DNA of 64,000 nt from Runella sp. MFBS21 (GCF_029433105.1 NZ_JARNTW010000007.1:214846-278845); one strand, 5' to 3'. Positions 9,458 through 18,306 are shown, counted from the first letter of the stretch. The notes: a model not told the origin generated them from the sequence alone. Numbers and translations: made by a program.

Positions 9458-10312
9458 TTATTTTATTTCATACGCAGTTACCATATTCTTGTAGAAATTG
9501 GGAACAAGCACTTTCTTTTGCTGAGGAATGTACCCAAAATCAGCCGTGTTGACTTTGGCCTCTTTGCTGTCGATGAGTTTCCAGGTTTTTCCTGAAGGAG
9601 ATACGCAATAGATTTCACCATGCCAGCACGAAATCAAATAATTGTCGCCATGTTTCAAAATCCCGTCGGCGGTTTTATTAGTTATGGCCCAAGATTCGTA
9701 TTTTTTGGTATTGTAATCCAACTTCCAGAGATTGCCAGTGCCTGCTGAAGCTACTATGAGATAATCTTTCTCGGCAAAAACTCCGTTGGGGGCTTGCAGG
9801 TTGGGGTCATCCAAAAACAACTCCAATTTACCATCTGCATAGCGATACAACTTATGCCCACGTGAATCGCTCGCAAATACTTCTCCCTTTGGACTTACAC
9901 TTACATCATTGAGCATGACGGCATTGGGCGCCGCATGTCGTTTGATAATTTTTCCTGACTTCAAATCTATTTCTACTAAATCTTTCAAATCCGCTACAAA
10001 CAATGAGTTTTTCACTACACCCATTCCTTTGGGGTCATTGAGTCCCTTTGTCCAGTCCAAGGTTTTGATTTTGCCGTCGGTAGTCAGTACCGAAATAAAC
10101 CCGTCACCGTCCGGGGCGTCTGCGTTCATCTTGTTGATGTTAGCCACCAGTAGGCGTTTGTTTTGAGCATCATAATATACCGATTCGGGCGTGCGCAAAG
10201 TGGTGTCAGATTGCCACACTTGGGTGAGCGATAGAGGTGAGCTATCTTGCGAATAGACAGCCGTTAAGCCTCCCATGAGGAGAGCCGATGCAAGAAAAAA
10301 AGAAGTTTTCAC
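9458..10312 (-). CDS. Secreted SMP-30/NHL-like beta-propeller protein
   Basis: Protein of 284 residues with an N-terminal signal peptide (MKTSFFLASALLMGGLTAVYS) and repeated propeller strands such as GDGFISVLTTDG, LNDVSVSPKGEVFASDSRG and APNGVFAEKDYLIVAS, as in SMP-30/gluconolactonase-like proteins. It probably acts in the periplasm, as a lactonase or as a binding propeller; the metal ligands cannot be assigned by eye. It is divergent from the DUF1080 gene, 61 bases apart. Confidence 0.75.
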   Translation of the reverse strand: MKTSFFLASALLMGGLTAVYSQDSSPLSLTQVWQSDTTLRTPESVYYDAQNKRLLVANINKMNADAPDGDGFISVLTTDGKIKTLDWTKGLNDPKGMGVVKNSLFVADLKDLVEIDLKSGKIIKRHAAPNAVMLNDVSVSPKGEVFASDSRGHKLYRYADGKLELFLDDPNLQAPNGVFAEKDYLIVASAGTGNLWKLDYNTKKYESWAITNKTADGILKHGDNYLISCWHGEIYCVSPSGKTWKLIDSKEAKVNTADFGYIPQQKKVLVPNFYKNMVTAYEIK

Positions 10313-10373
10313 GGTAAAAAATAGTTAAGAATTACTTAATTTGTCGAATTAAACACTTTCATATTTAAAAGCA

Positions 10374-10994
10374 ATGAACACCATCAAACTACGCAATCTA
10401 TTCTTCATTACTGTCTGTTGTGCTTTTTTTGCCTTTTCAAGTTTCGCCCAAAAGAAAGAAAAACTATTTAATGGCAAAGACCTGAAAGGCTGGAAAATAT
10501 ACGGTACCGAAAAGTGGTATGTCGAAAAGGGAGAGTTGGTATGCGAAAGCGGCCCCGATAAAGGGTACGGCTATTTGGCTACCGAAAAAACGTATAAAAA
10601 CTTTGAACTTAGCGTAGATTTCAAACAAGGAGCCAACGGTAACAGTGGCGTTTTTATCCGTTCTAACATCGCCGAAGGTAGCACCAAAATCAGTGGCTGG
10701 CAGGTAGAAGTAGCTCCGCCAAACCACGATACAGGCGGTATTTATGAGTCTTATGGACGCGGATGGCTTATTCAAATCCCTGATGATAAAGAAGGGTTTT
10801 TGAAGTTTGGAGAGTGGAATACCCTCAAAATCAGAGCAGAAGGCTCTCGGGTGCAAACTTGGCTCAATGGACATGAAATGGTAGACCTTACTGACGAAAA
10901 AATCGGTGCCGGAAATGGCTCCATCGCTCTCCAAATCCACGACGGAGGAGGCATCAAAGTCAATTGGAAAAACCTAGTAATCAAACCTTTGTAG
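10374..10994 (+). CDS. DUF1080 protein (3-keto-disaccharide hydrolase family)
   Basis: Protein of 206 residues with a signal peptide (about 1-25) and one concanavalin-like DUF1080 domain: LFNGKDLKGWKIYGTEKW, SVDFKQGANGNSGVFIRS and the C-terminal VNWKNLVIKPL. Pfam now names this family 3-keto-disaccharide hydrolase after enzymes that cleave 3-keto-glycosides. The nearby Tat-exported Gfo/Idh/MocA enzyme could make such 3-keto sugars. The exact substrate is unknown. Confidence 0.88.
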   Translation: MNTIKLRNLFFITVCCAFFAFSSFAQKKEKLFNGKDLKGWKIYGTEKWYVEKGELVCESGPDKGYGYLATEKTYKNFELSVDFKQGANGNSGVFIRSNIAEGSTKISGWQVEVAPPNHDTGGIYESYGRGWLIQIPDDKEGFLKFGEWNTLKIRAEGSRVQTWLNGHEMVDLTDEKIGAGNGSIALQIHDGGGIKVNWKNLVIKPL

Positions 10995-11063
10995 ATTAGT
11001 TGGTTCGCAAAAATTTAATCTCCACAAAAAAGCAGTATCTTTAGGCTCCATTGGTGGAGTTTG

Positions 11064-11098
11064 ACCTTCCAGTTCTTGGCGAATTGGAAGGTTTTTTT
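11064..11098 (+). terminator. Terminator after the DUF1080 gene
   Basis: ACCTTCCAGTTC, loop TTGGC, GAATTGGAAGGT, then seven T. A twelve-pair stem with one G-U. Confidence 0.85.
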
Positions 11099-11162
11099 AT
11101 AACATTTTAATTAATGCTAGATAAGCTAATTCGCTAAGAATCAGAATATCTATTTTTATTTT

Positions 11163-12446
11163 ATGACATTTGATTCATTAAATCTTATTGACCCCATTCG
11201 CAAGGCTCTACAAGCGGAGGGATATAGTACTCCCACTCCCATTCAAGCCCAGGCGATTCCGGTGGTACTCGAAGGAAAAGACTTGCTGGGCTGTGCCCAA
11301 ACAGGTACGGGTAAAACAGCCGCTTTTGCGATTCCGATTTTACAATTATTGGCTCAAAAGCCTTCCCAACGACGCGAACGACGCAATATAAAAGCATTGA
11401 TTTTGACCCCAACTCGTGAGCTTGCCATACAGATTGGGGAGAGCTTTGCTGCCTATGGCCGCTATACTAACCTTAGGCATACCGTTATTTTTGGTGGCGT
11501 AAAACAGCATCAGCAGACCAACGCCCTCCAAAATGGCGTGGATATTTTGATTGCCACTCCGGGGCGGCTTATCGACCTCATGGCGCAGCGTTTTGTGAGT
11601 TTAAAACATTTAGAGATTTTTGTGCTCGACGAAGCCGACCGGATGCTCGACATGGGTTTTGTACATGACGTACGAAGAATCATCGCCGTCCTTCCTCCCG
11701 AACGGCAATCTTTGTTTTTTTCGGCGACCATGCCCCCCGAAATCACCAAACTTGCCGATTCTATTCTCCAAAATCCTGCTAAAGTAGAGGTAACCCCCGT
11801 GTCTTCTACGGTAGATATTATCCAGCAGTCGGTATTTTTTGTAGATAAAGAAAATAAAAACGCTTTGTTGTTGCATCTTCTTCAAGACAAAGCCATGGAA
11901 ACCGTTTTGGTATTTACCCGTACCAAGCACGGCGCTGATAAAGTAATGAAAATGTTATTGAAAAATAATATCAAAGCGGAGGCTATTCACGGCAATAAAT
12001 CCCAGAATGCTCGCCAAAATGCGTTGAACAATTTCAAAACCAAAAGTACACGTGTATTGGTGGCTACCGACATCGCAGCGCGTGGTATCGATGTAGAAGA
12101 ATTAGCGTACGTTATCAATTTCGAAATACCCGATATTCCAGAAACTTATGTTCACCGCATCGGTCGGACGGGTAGAGCAGGAGCCAAAGGGACGGCTTAT
12201 TCTTTCTGCGATACGGAAGAAAGAGCCAATTTGAAAGACATCCAAAAACTCATTGCGAAGGTGATACCAGTCATTGAAGAGCATCCTTTTCCACTGACTC
12301 AAATCCCCGGAAATGAAGCTTCTAAATCACGTAATAACACTCCTGCGCGTGGTAACCGTCCTTCTAAACCAAAACCTCAAGCAGCAGACTCCTCGGCTCC
12401 AAAACCTGAACGAAGCAAGCGACCTTGGTACGCAAGAAAAAGATAA
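11163..12446 (+). CDS. DEAD-box RNA helicase (RhlE-like)
   Basis: Protein of 427 residues with all helicase motifs: Q motif (F3 and [10 protein letters not shown]), Walker A AQTGTGKT (45-52), PTRELA, TPGR, DEAD at 156-159, SAT at 187-189, ARGIDVEE and [10 protein letters not shown]. The C-terminal tail of about 50 residues is basic and Pro/Ser-rich, as in RhlE-type helicases, and probably binds RNA. It unwinds short RNA duplexes with ATP in ribosome assembly or cold adaptation. It stands alone between terminators. Confidence 0.95.
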   Translation: MTFDSLNLIDPIRKALQAEGYSTPTPIQAQAIPVVLEGKDLLGCAQTGTGKTAAFAIPILQLLAQKPSQRRERRNIKALILTPTRELAIQIGESFAAYGRYTNLRHTVIFGGVKQHQQTNALQNGVDILIATPGRLIDLMAQRFVSLKHLEIFVLDEADRMLDMGFVHDVRRIIAVLPPERQSLFFSATMPPEITKLADSILQNPAKVEVTPVSSTVDIIQQSVFFVDKENKNALLLHLLQDKAMETVLVFTRTKHGADKVMKMLLKNNIKAEAIHGNKSQNARQNALNNFKTKSTRVLVATDIAARGIDVEELAYVINFEIPDIPETYVHRIGRTGRAGAKGTAYSFCDTEERANLKDIQKLIAKVIPVIEEHPFPLTQIPGNEASKSRNNTPARGNRPSKPKPQAADSSAPKPERSKRPWYARKR

Positions 12447-12452
12447 ATGATT

Positions 12453-12479
12453 AAAAGCGCTCTTGAAGCGCTTTTTTTA
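12453..12479. terminator. Bidirectional terminator
   Basis: AAAGCGCT, loop CTTGA, AGCGCTTT with T on the right and A on the left. It sits between the helicase and Fur genes, which converge on it. Confidence 0.85.
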
Positions 12480-12893
12480 TTTGCTACACAGCGGGCAAGT
12501 ACCTTGAATGAGTAAGTTCATTTCGGTAGAAGAAAAACCTTGAGGTAACTTGACGGCCGGAATGTGTATATCGTCCAGACAAGTAGTTTTACCGCACATT
12601 TGACATTTAAAATGTACATGGTCGTGGTGATGATCATGGCTATGGCATACGTCTTTACACAACGCATAACGAAGCCCTTCTTCGTCTAATACCTTATGGA
12701 TGATGCCTTTATCAACAAAAGTTTTGAGGGTACGGTAAATCGTAACACGGTCGTATCGCTCTTGTAAGCCACTTTCCAAATCACCGTGCGAGAGGGCAGA
12801 ATCTTGATGATGAAGTATATCTAAAATGTCTTCACGACAGCTAGTATGACGCAATTCGTGCAAACGTAGTGTATCTTTGGCGAATGTATTCAT
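12477..12893 (-). CDS. Fur-family metalloregulator
   Basis: Protein of 138 residues with a winged helix (YDRVTIYRTLKTFVDKGII) and the His-rich metal site HSHDHHHDHVHFKC. It has two Cys pairs, CQMC and CPLC, that bind structural zinc in Fur/Zur/PerR proteins. It should repress metal-uptake or peroxide genes when metallated; iron, zinc or peroxide specificity cannot be told from sequence. The neighbours give no metal transport gene. Confidence 0.9.
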   Translation of the reverse strand: MNTFAKDTLRLHELRHTSCREDILDILHHQDSALSHGDLESGLQERYDRVTIYRTLKTFVDKGIIHKVLDEEGLRYALCKDVCHSHDHHHDHVHFKCQMCGKTTCLDDIHIPAVKLPQGFSSTEMNLLIQGTCPLCSK

Positions 12894-13021
12894 AATCGGT
12901 ATCAGTTAACTTTCGAGATGTTATCTGTTACTGTTAAAATGCTTTAAACTTCGCGAAAGTTCGAGACTTTCGACAAGTTATCAAAATTATCAAATTTAAA
13001 ATCCAACGTTTCAGCGTTACT

Positions 13022-13546
13022 ATGATTAAAATTGGTATCATCAACGTCTCCGACCGCGCTAGTGCCGGTATCTATGAAGATATTCCGGGCAAGGCCATTG
13101 TTTCTACCCTTCAAGAGTACCTCATCAGCGAATGGGAACCCGTATATCGAGTCATTCCAGACGAGCAACACCTTATCAGTCAAGCCCTTGTCGAAATGGC
13201 CGACAAAGAAGGCTGCTGCTTGGTAGTCACGAGCGGCGGTACAGGCCCTGCCCCGCGTGATGTCACTCCTGAAGCTACCGAAGCTGTTTGTCAGAAAATG
13301 ATGCCCGGTTTTGGTGAACTCATGCGACAAGTAAGTTTGCAATATGTACCCACGGCGATTTTGTCGCGCCAAACCGCTGGTATCCGTCACAAAACCCTGA
13401 TTGTCAATCTTCCCGGAAAGCCTTCTGCTATTCGTCAATGCCTCGATGCTGTTTTTCCAGCGATTCCTTATTGCATTGATTTGATTGGGGGACCGTATTT
13501 AGAAACCAACGATGCCGTTATCAAAATCTTTAGACCCAAATCATAA
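13022..13546 (+). CDS. mogA: Molybdopterin adenylyltransferase
   Basis: Protein of 174 residues of the MoaB/Mog fold with the signature TSGGTGPAPRDVTPEAT and IVNLPGKPSAIRQCL. The length and the start MIKIGIINVSDRASAG match MogA better than MoaB. It adenylates molybdopterin before molybdenum insertion in molybdenum cofactor synthesis. No other moa/moe gene is in the window, so it is an isolated pathway gene. A sugar kinase gene follows 88 bases later on the same strand. Confidence 0.9.
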   Translation: MIKIGIINVSDRASAGIYEDIPGKAIVSTLQEYLISEWEPVYRVIPDEQHLISQALVEMADKEGCCLVVTSGGTGPAPRDVTPEATEAVCQKMMPGFGELMRQVSLQYVPTAILSRQTAGIRHKTLIVNLPGKPSAIRQCLDAVFPAIPYCIDLIGGPYLETNDAVIKIFRPKS

Positions 13547-13634
13547 TTTTTGACGGTAGGCCGTTCTGAAAAAATCAACCTGTTTCAGAAAACAACACCC
13601 ATAACGATTAACGGTGCAGAAGCACCACTTTTCC

Positions 13635-14630
13635 ATGAATCTCTCTGAATTAACTTCTATTTTCAACCATATCAAACATTTACGGGTAGGAGTGATTGGC
13701 GATTTTGCCGTAGATTTCTACTATCAACTTCAAACCCACACGGGAGAGCTGTCGGTCGAAACCCAAAAAGAAGTATTTTGGGCTCAAAAACCTATCGCTT
13801 CTTTGGGAGGTGCAGGCAACGTAGTACAGAACATCGCCGCTTTGGGGGCTCAATCGATAAAAGTTTTTGGTTGTATCGGAAACGATATTTTTGGACGTGA
13901 AATGCTGCATCTCTTTCAAAATCTTCGGGTAGATACGCAAGCTTTACAAATAATCGAACAAGGCTGGGATACTTGCACTTATACCAAGCCCATGACGAGT
14001 AGCGGTGAAGCCAATCGCCTTGATTTTGGAACCAACAATCAACTTTCTGAAACTCATTTCGAACAGATTGTCAGTGATTTAGAATCAAGTCTTCCTGAGC
14101 TTGACGTACTCATCATCAATCAGCAATTTACGAACCCTCTCCTAAACGCTCAAAGATTGACGATGCTCAACAGGCTCATTGCTCGCTTTCCGAAGTGTTT
14201 TATCTTGGCCGACTCCCGCGACTTCGGGGGGAGTATCAGGGGAGCTACTTTAAAAGTAAATACCGACGAAATAGCCCGAATCCTGTCTTGCGCCGTCTCT
14301 AATGATTTAGGAAGCTGTATCACCCAAAGTCGTCAGCTCCAAGCTATCACCAAAGCACCCGTGCTTATTACCCGTGGAGAGCAGGGCATACTGTACGTGG
14401 ACAAAGACGAAACTTGCCAAGTAAAAGGTATTCCGCTACAAGGCCCTCTTGATACTGTGGGAGCAGGAGATACAGTAGTAGCGGCATTTGCGTTGGCAAA
14501 GGGCGTTAGATGTAGTGACTTTGCGGCTTTACAAATTGCCAACTATGCCGCTGCCGTTACGGTTCAGAAATTAAACCAAACGGGTACGGCTTGTTTGGAA
14601 GAAATAGTAGCCTTGAAAGCTCGCTTGTAA
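13635..14630 (+). CDS. PfkB-family carbohydrate kinase
   Basis: Protein of 331 residues with the PfkB fold: N-terminal VGVIGDFAVDFYY, the Gly-rich segment ASLGGAGNVVQN and the C-terminal signature DTVGAGDT with the catalytic Asp. It resembles the RfaE/HldE kinase domain in the sequence around GGAGNV. It phosphorylates a sugar with ATP. The ATG at 13635 is preferred over a GTG at 13614. The following AGE-family epimerase, 47 bases away, probably supplies or uses the same sugar. Confidence 0.87.
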   Translation: MNLSELTSIFNHIKHLRVGVIGDFAVDFYYQLQTHTGELSVETQKEVFWAQKPIASLGGAGNVVQNIAALGAQSIKVFGCIGNDIFGREMLHLFQNLRVDTQALQIIEQGWDTCTYTKPMTSSGEANRLDFGTNNQLSETHFEQIVSDLESSLPELDVLIINQQFTNPLLNAQRLTMLNRLIARFPKCFILADSRDFGGSIRGATLKVNTDEIARILSCAVSNDLGSCITQSRQLQAITKAPVLITRGEQGILYVDKDETCQVKGIPLQGPLDTVGAGDTVVAAFALAKGVRCSDFAALQIANYAAAVTVQKLNQTGTACLEEIVALKARL

Positions 14631-14677
14631 GGAATCGTATTTTCAAACCATTCAATATATATCATTTATCTTAGACC

Positions 14678-15952
14678 ATGACCTCGGAAAAACTTACGGC
14701 ACTCCGCCAAGAAATTCAGACGTATCTTTCGGGTAGCTTACTTCCTTTTTGGATTCAACGTACCGTTGATAAGGAAAATGGCGGCTTCATTACTCATTTT
14801 GACCAATTTGGCAAGGATTCGGGCGAAGACGAAAAATCTTTGATTGCGCAATCTCGGTCAGTATTTACGTATTCGTCGGCGGTGCGAGCAGGCTATGATA
14901 CCGACGGCACCCTCGCAGAGATGGCACGCCAAGGGGTAGATTATCTCATTGATAAAATGTGGGACAATGAATACGGCGGATTTTTTTGGATGACCAACCG
15001 CAAGGGAGAAGTTACGATTGACGAAAAAATCGTTTATGGGTTGAGTTTCTGTATTTATTCATTGAGCGAATACACCCTCGCCCTTGGCGACCCACGGGGC
15101 CAAGAATACGCCGAAAAATGCTTTGACCTATTACAAAAATACGCTGTAGATACCCACTATGGAGGGTATTTTGAGATGTTTACTCGCGACTGGACCCTCA
15201 AAGGACCCGGCTCCGCTGGCGGCGACCGCAAAACCCTCGATGCGCATATGCACCTTATGGAGGCATTCACGACTTTGTATGAGTGTACGGGCAAAGAAAT
15301 TCATCGCCGCAAGCTTCTCGAAATCATTGAGTTGCTGGTTTCGCGTATTATGCATCCTGAGTATGGCACGGGTGTTCCGCAGTTTTGGGCCGATTGGCGC
15401 GTAGCTCCTCAGATTAAATTTGACATCGTATGGGGCTGGGATCGCTTCACCGAAGATGGTCTAAAAGCCGCCGCTGAAGATAATACAAGCTATGGTCACA
15501 ATGCCGAATTTGCGTGGTTGTTGATGCACGCTTTGGATATTCTAGGTCTTCCGTATGATACTTATGGTGAGCAAATTACGAAATCATACAGTCATGCTTT
15601 AAAGTATGGTGTTGATTGGGAGTTTGGCGGCGTGTATGTAGAAGGTTCTCATGCGGGTGAGGTATATGACCGCGAAAAAGAGTTTTGGCAACAAGCCGAG
15701 ATGCTCATCGGAATGCTCGATGCTTATCGCTTTTTGAAAGATGAAAAATACCTAGAAGCCTACGAAAACGTTCATCGTTTTGTATTTGACAAAATGATTA
15801 ATCATGAGTTGGGGGAATGGTGGCCGCTTATGACCCGCGACGGCGTTCCTATTTGGAAGCACATGAGCCACTCTTGGAAAATCAATTATCATGATGTACG
15901 CTCGATGATTCAGTCGGCTATTCGCCTCGACAAAATCGTCAGAGGAGTCTAA
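14678..15952 (+). CDS. AGE-family epimerase/isomerase
   Basis: Cytosolic protein of 424 residues with the (alpha/alpha)6 barrel of N-acylglucosamine 2-epimerases, cellobiose 2-epimerases and mannose isomerases. Catalytic-type histidines sit in SYGHNAEFAWLL and MSHSWKINYHD, and a family Glu in EFWQQAE. It should interconvert epimers at C2 of a free sugar. The HNAEFAWLL context recalls cellobiose 2-epimerases, but the substrate is not certain. It pairs with the PfkB kinase upstream and has its own terminator. Confidence 0.85.
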   Translation: MTSEKLTALRQEIQTYLSGSLLPFWIQRTVDKENGGFITHFDQFGKDSGEDEKSLIAQSRSVFTYSSAVRAGYDTDGTLAEMARQGVDYLIDKMWDNEYGGFFWMTNRKGEVTIDEKIVYGLSFCIYSLSEYTLALGDPRGQEYAEKCFDLLQKYAVDTHYGGYFEMFTRDWTLKGPGSAGGDRKTLDAHMHLMEAFTTLYECTGKEIHRRKLLEIIELLVSRIMHPEYGTGVPQFWADWRVAPQIKFDIVWGWDRFTEDGLKAAAEDNTSYGHNAEFAWLLMHALDILGLPYDTYGEQITKSYSHALKYGVDWEFGGVYVEGSHAGEVYDREKEFWQQAEMLIGMLDAYRFLKDEKYLEAYENVHRFVFDKMINHELGEWWPLMTRDGVPIWKHMSHSWKINYHDVRSMIQSAIRLDKIVRGV

Positions 15953-16075
15953 ATCCTTAGCTATATGCTTTTTAAATGCTTAATGGTTTTGTGTGGGGAA
16001 GACCTAAAAAATGCCTAAAGCTTACAGCCTATTGCTACGTAGTTAGTGTTTTTATATTAGTTACGAATATTGCTC

Positions 16076-16110
16076 AAAACGGGGAGAAACTTCCCCGTTT
16101 TTGTTTTTTT
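16076..16110 (+). terminator. Terminator after the AGE gene
   Basis: AAAACGGGG, loop AGAAACTT, CCCCGTTTT and T runs. Confidence 0.85.
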
Positions 16111-16307
16111 TAATAACTTGCTTCGCAGATTAGAATAAAGTTTGCAAGCTGGGTAATTGGTTCATTATCAGGGTTTTATTTTCAAATTTGCTTATTTTAA
16201 AATTTGCACATTTACTCAGTGGATTGTTTTTTTAAATGACATATTCTAAAACTGCAATATACCGAAGGCGTTCAATCAATATTCATCCTAAAATCACAAC
16301 TGCTTAT

Positions 16308-16427
16308 ATGAACAATTTATTCAGAGGTCTACTAGCTGGCTATGGTGCCAAAAAATTAGGAGGTGGATGCCTCAGTACTATCCTTATTTTTATTGTATTG
16401 TGGGTTATTTTGGGGCAGTGCCAATAA
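16308..16427 (+). CDS. Small conserved-type membrane protein
   Basis: Peptide of 39 residues, MNNLFRGLLAGYGAKKLG followed by one hydrophobic helix. The Gly-Ala-Lys-Lys-Leu-Gly-Gly-Gly start before a single helix resembles tiny membrane proteins I recall from Cytophagales genomes; no function is known. An earlier in-frame ATG at 16236 gives 24 unconvincing extra residues. A terminator follows at 16483, which supports a real transcript. Confidence 0.6.
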   Translation: MNNLFRGLLAGYGAKKLGGGCLSTILIFIVLWVILGQCQ

Positions 16428-16482
16428 GGCTCCTACGCTAATCCTTGACAGCTACTCATCAAAATCTTTCTGCTATTTCTGC

Positions 16483-16515
16483 AAAAGCTCCAAATACGCA
16501 TTTGGGGCTTTTTTT
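16483..16515 (+). terminator. Terminator after the small membrane gene
   Basis: AAGCTCCAAAT, loop ACGC, ATTTGGGGCTT with one G-U pair and seven T. Confidence 0.85.
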
Positions 16516-16613
16516 GTGGGGTTACCTTTCAATACAAACTGACAAATATCTTATACCTCATGGTGCAAAGGCCAACAAAAGCAATTTATTCAACAACATA
16601 AAGTTGATATTCT

Positions 16614-16757
16614 CTGCTCCGTGGTCTTTGGGACAAAGACCACGGAGCAGAATTTGTTTTCTTGATGTTCGTTTACCATGTTAATCATTCTTAAACTTAT
16701 ACTCCAAAACTTTTTTGGGTGGTATTTTTTAGGGCTGTGGAGACACAGACCACGGGG
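16614..16757 (-). mobile_element. REP-A internal-deletion derivative 1
   Basis: About 144 bp element. On the minus strand it reads: REP hairpin GTCTGTGTCTCCACAG, a conserved leader, ATG plus the first nine or ten codons of the RAYT gene (start like MVNEHQE), then directly the other REP end. Here that end has become a near-perfect 17 bp stem with a 3-base loop (16614-16650, CTGCTCCGTGGTCTTTG and complement). It keeps no transposase body, so it is a non-autonomous copy that depends on the RAYT at 17011. Confidence 0.8.
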
Positions 16758-16768
16758 CATAGAAAATT

Positions 16769-16961
16769 TTACTTATTTAATTGAAAAATTATGTTTGTTA
16801 AATTTTTACGAAAAACCCACCTTAAATTAAAGTTTTTATCCTCATTCAATTCATCAAGTACACCTTTTAATATTTCTTTTTCTTTACAAAAAGGTACTTC
16901 TTCTAGAAAACTTTCAATGTTTTTTTGTGAAGCAATAATTCCAATGATATTTTTTAAAAAA
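16769..16961 (-). pseudogene. C-terminal gene fragment between two REP elements
   Basis: About 62 codons, from FLKNIIGIIASQKNIES to NLTNIIFQLNK, ending in a stop at 16769. The 5' end runs straight into the REP at the end of the RAYT element, so only the 3' part of a gene is left. It is AT-rich and charged like the neighbouring immunity-type genes. Whether it was a toxin tail or an immunity gene cannot be told. Confidence 0.5.
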
Positions 16962-16964
16962 TAT

Positions 16965-17650
16965 CTGCTCCGTGGTCTGTGTCCCACAGACCTATTTGCA
17001 GTAGCTGATTTTAAAACCGATTCGCATAATGTGTCAAAAATCCAAATTCGTCTTTTTGGCTTTGATAAAATTTTGCTGATGACCATCTGTAATTTTCAGG
17101 ACAATCTGCTAAACTCCATCGTTCATGTAGGGGATTTCGGTGAATATAGTCTATTTTCTGTTCTACCTTTTGCTTTGAGTCCATAAGTATTGCTAACGGA
17201 TCTCGTTGCCAAATACGATATTCTCGTTCGGAGTCATCAACCTTAAAAAATGGTAATACTGCAGCATGATGATGTTTTAAATCTTTTAAAATCATATGAC
17301 TAGTGTATTTATTGAAACTTGCATGAGGCAATTCTTTACCATTGGGTTCTTTCAATTCCCAAATCACGTGCAAGTGATTGGGCATAATCACGTATGCATA
17401 CACTACAATTTGACCTCTGCCTACTAATTCTTTCCAAGAAGAAAGAATCAATTCTTTGTATTTGTCTTGTTTTAGCAAATGCTTCCAATCTTTAATGGTA
17501 TCCGTCCAAAAATAAACTTCATCAAAGTTCATTCTTGAGTTTCGGAATTTGCTTTCTTGATGTTCGTTTACCATGTTAATAATTCTTAAACTTGTACTCC
17601 AAAACTTTTTTGAGTTGCATTTTTTAGGTCTGTGGAGACACAGACCACGG
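16965..17650 (-). mobile_element. Complete REP/RAYT unit (family A)
   Basis: A 686 bp unit: a REP hairpin at 17627-17646 (GGTCTGTG, loop GAGA, CACAGACC), about 50 bp of leader, the RAYT gene, and a second REP at 16974-16992 (GGTCTGTG, TCC, CACAGACC) extended by CTGCTCC. The two REPs are inverted relative to each other. All family A copies in the window match parts of this unit, which makes it the likely source. Confidence 0.85.
17011..17574 (-). CDS. REP-associated tyrosine transposase (Y1/HUH)
   Basis: Protein of 187 residues of the Y1_Tnp family. The HUH metal motif is H-L-H in VIMPNHLHVIW, and the catalytic Tyr is in KIDYIHRNP near residue 145; the region YRIWQRD is also typical. RAYTs nick single-stranded DNA at REP palindromes, and REPs flank this gene on both sides. 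The gene looks intact and may still be active. Its first ten codons recur in four internally deleted copies in the window. It lies inside a run of small immunity-like genes. Confidence 0.9.
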   Translation of the reverse strand: MVNEHQESKFRNSRMNFDEVYFWTDTIKDWKHLLKQDKYKELILSSWKELVGRGQIVVYAYVIMPNHLHVIWELKEPNGKELPHASFNKYTSHMILKDLKHHHAAVLPFFKVDDSEREYRIWQRDPLAILMDSKQKVEQKIDYIHRNPLHERWSLADCPENYRWSSAKFYQSQKDEFGFLTHYANRF

Positions 17651-17715
17651 GGTGGGGGGTGGGGTGTTCAAAAGTGTATCAGTTGCAATAATTCAACTAT
17701 TATTCTTCATCTGAG

Positions 17716-18153
17716 TCAAAATACAGAGTCAAAATCTTTTCTTAAATATAAATAAATAAATCCTATGATATTAGTAGAAAAAAACCAACTAATTTTTATA
17801 TTATTTTCATAAATAATTATTTCATAAAAAGATTTTGAATTCTTTAATTCGATGTATTGATTAAAAAAAAGATAAAAAAACAAAAAATTAATTGAAAATA
17901 AATGAATTATAACTAAGAATACTCTTTTTTTTATTATATTATTAAATATAAACAGAAAAAATAATAAACAAATGGAATAAGATATTATAGCATATAATGG
18001 AAAGAAATAAGCAGAAATCTGATTATATATACTAATGTTTTCATTTATATTTAGAAGGAAATGTATTAGCTGCCACAATAACCACACCGCGAATAATACA
18101 GGAATAAAAATAATCGCCAGTTCATTACCCATTTTTTTCATATTTATTGCCAT
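17716..18153 (-). CDS. Four-helix membrane protein, probable immunity protein
   Basis: Very AT-rich gene for a 145-residue protein with about four membrane helices and Asn/Lys/Ile/Phe-rich composition, quite unlike the core genes. Its ATG overlaps the TAA of an upstream toxin-tail stub (18144-18146), the tight coupling usual for toxin and immunity genes. It is flanked by the RAYT unit on one side and RAYT debris on the other. Membrane-spanning immunity proteins often guard against pore-forming toxins (family knowledge), but no specific family is recognised. Confidence 0.6.
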   Translation of the reverse strand: MAINMKKMGNELAIIFIPVLFAVWLLWQLIHFLLNINENISIYNQISAYFFPLYAIISYSICLLFFLFIFNNIIKKRVFLVIIHLFSINFLFFYLFFNQYIELKNSKSFYEIIIYENNIKISWFFSTNIIGFIYLYLRKDFDSVF

Positions 18154-18206
18154 TTAAAAGTTGCTTCGTACTTGATTTTAATGAATTCTGCTGGTTTATC
18201 ATCACC
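18144..18206 (-). pseudogene. Toxin C-terminal stub cut by REP
   Basis: Twenty codons reading GDDKPAEFIKIKYEATFKWQ then TAA, in frame up to the REP at about 18206. The stop overlaps the start of the membrane protein gene. This looks like the last residues of a toxin whose remainder was replaced by the REP element. Confidence 0.45.
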
Positions 18207-18255
18207 ATGGTCTGTGTCCCACAGACCTATTTGCAGTAGCTGATTTTAAAACGGA
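18206..18255 (-). mobile_element. REP-A fragment with RAYT 3' trailer
   Basis: GGTCTGTGTCCCACAGACC plus about 28 bp matching the trailer and last codons of the RAYT unit (TTTGCAGTAGCTGATTTTAAAA). This is a first partial copy; a longer second copy follows at 18297. Confidence 0.75.
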
Positions 18256-18257
18256 TT

Positions 18258-18306
18258 CTGCTCTGCTCCTGCTCCCTGCTCTGCTCTGCTCCTGCTCTCC
18301 TGCTCC
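18258..18306. repeat. CTGCTC simple-sequence run
   Basis: About 49 bases built from CTGCTC, CTGCTCC and CTGCT steps. The outer arm of REP-A is CTGCTCC, so the run may have grown by slippage from a REP border. Confidence 0.8.

Noticed and set aside
12944..13438. 164-codon minus-strand frame over mogA
   Set aside because: It is antisense to a clear MogA and has no family features.
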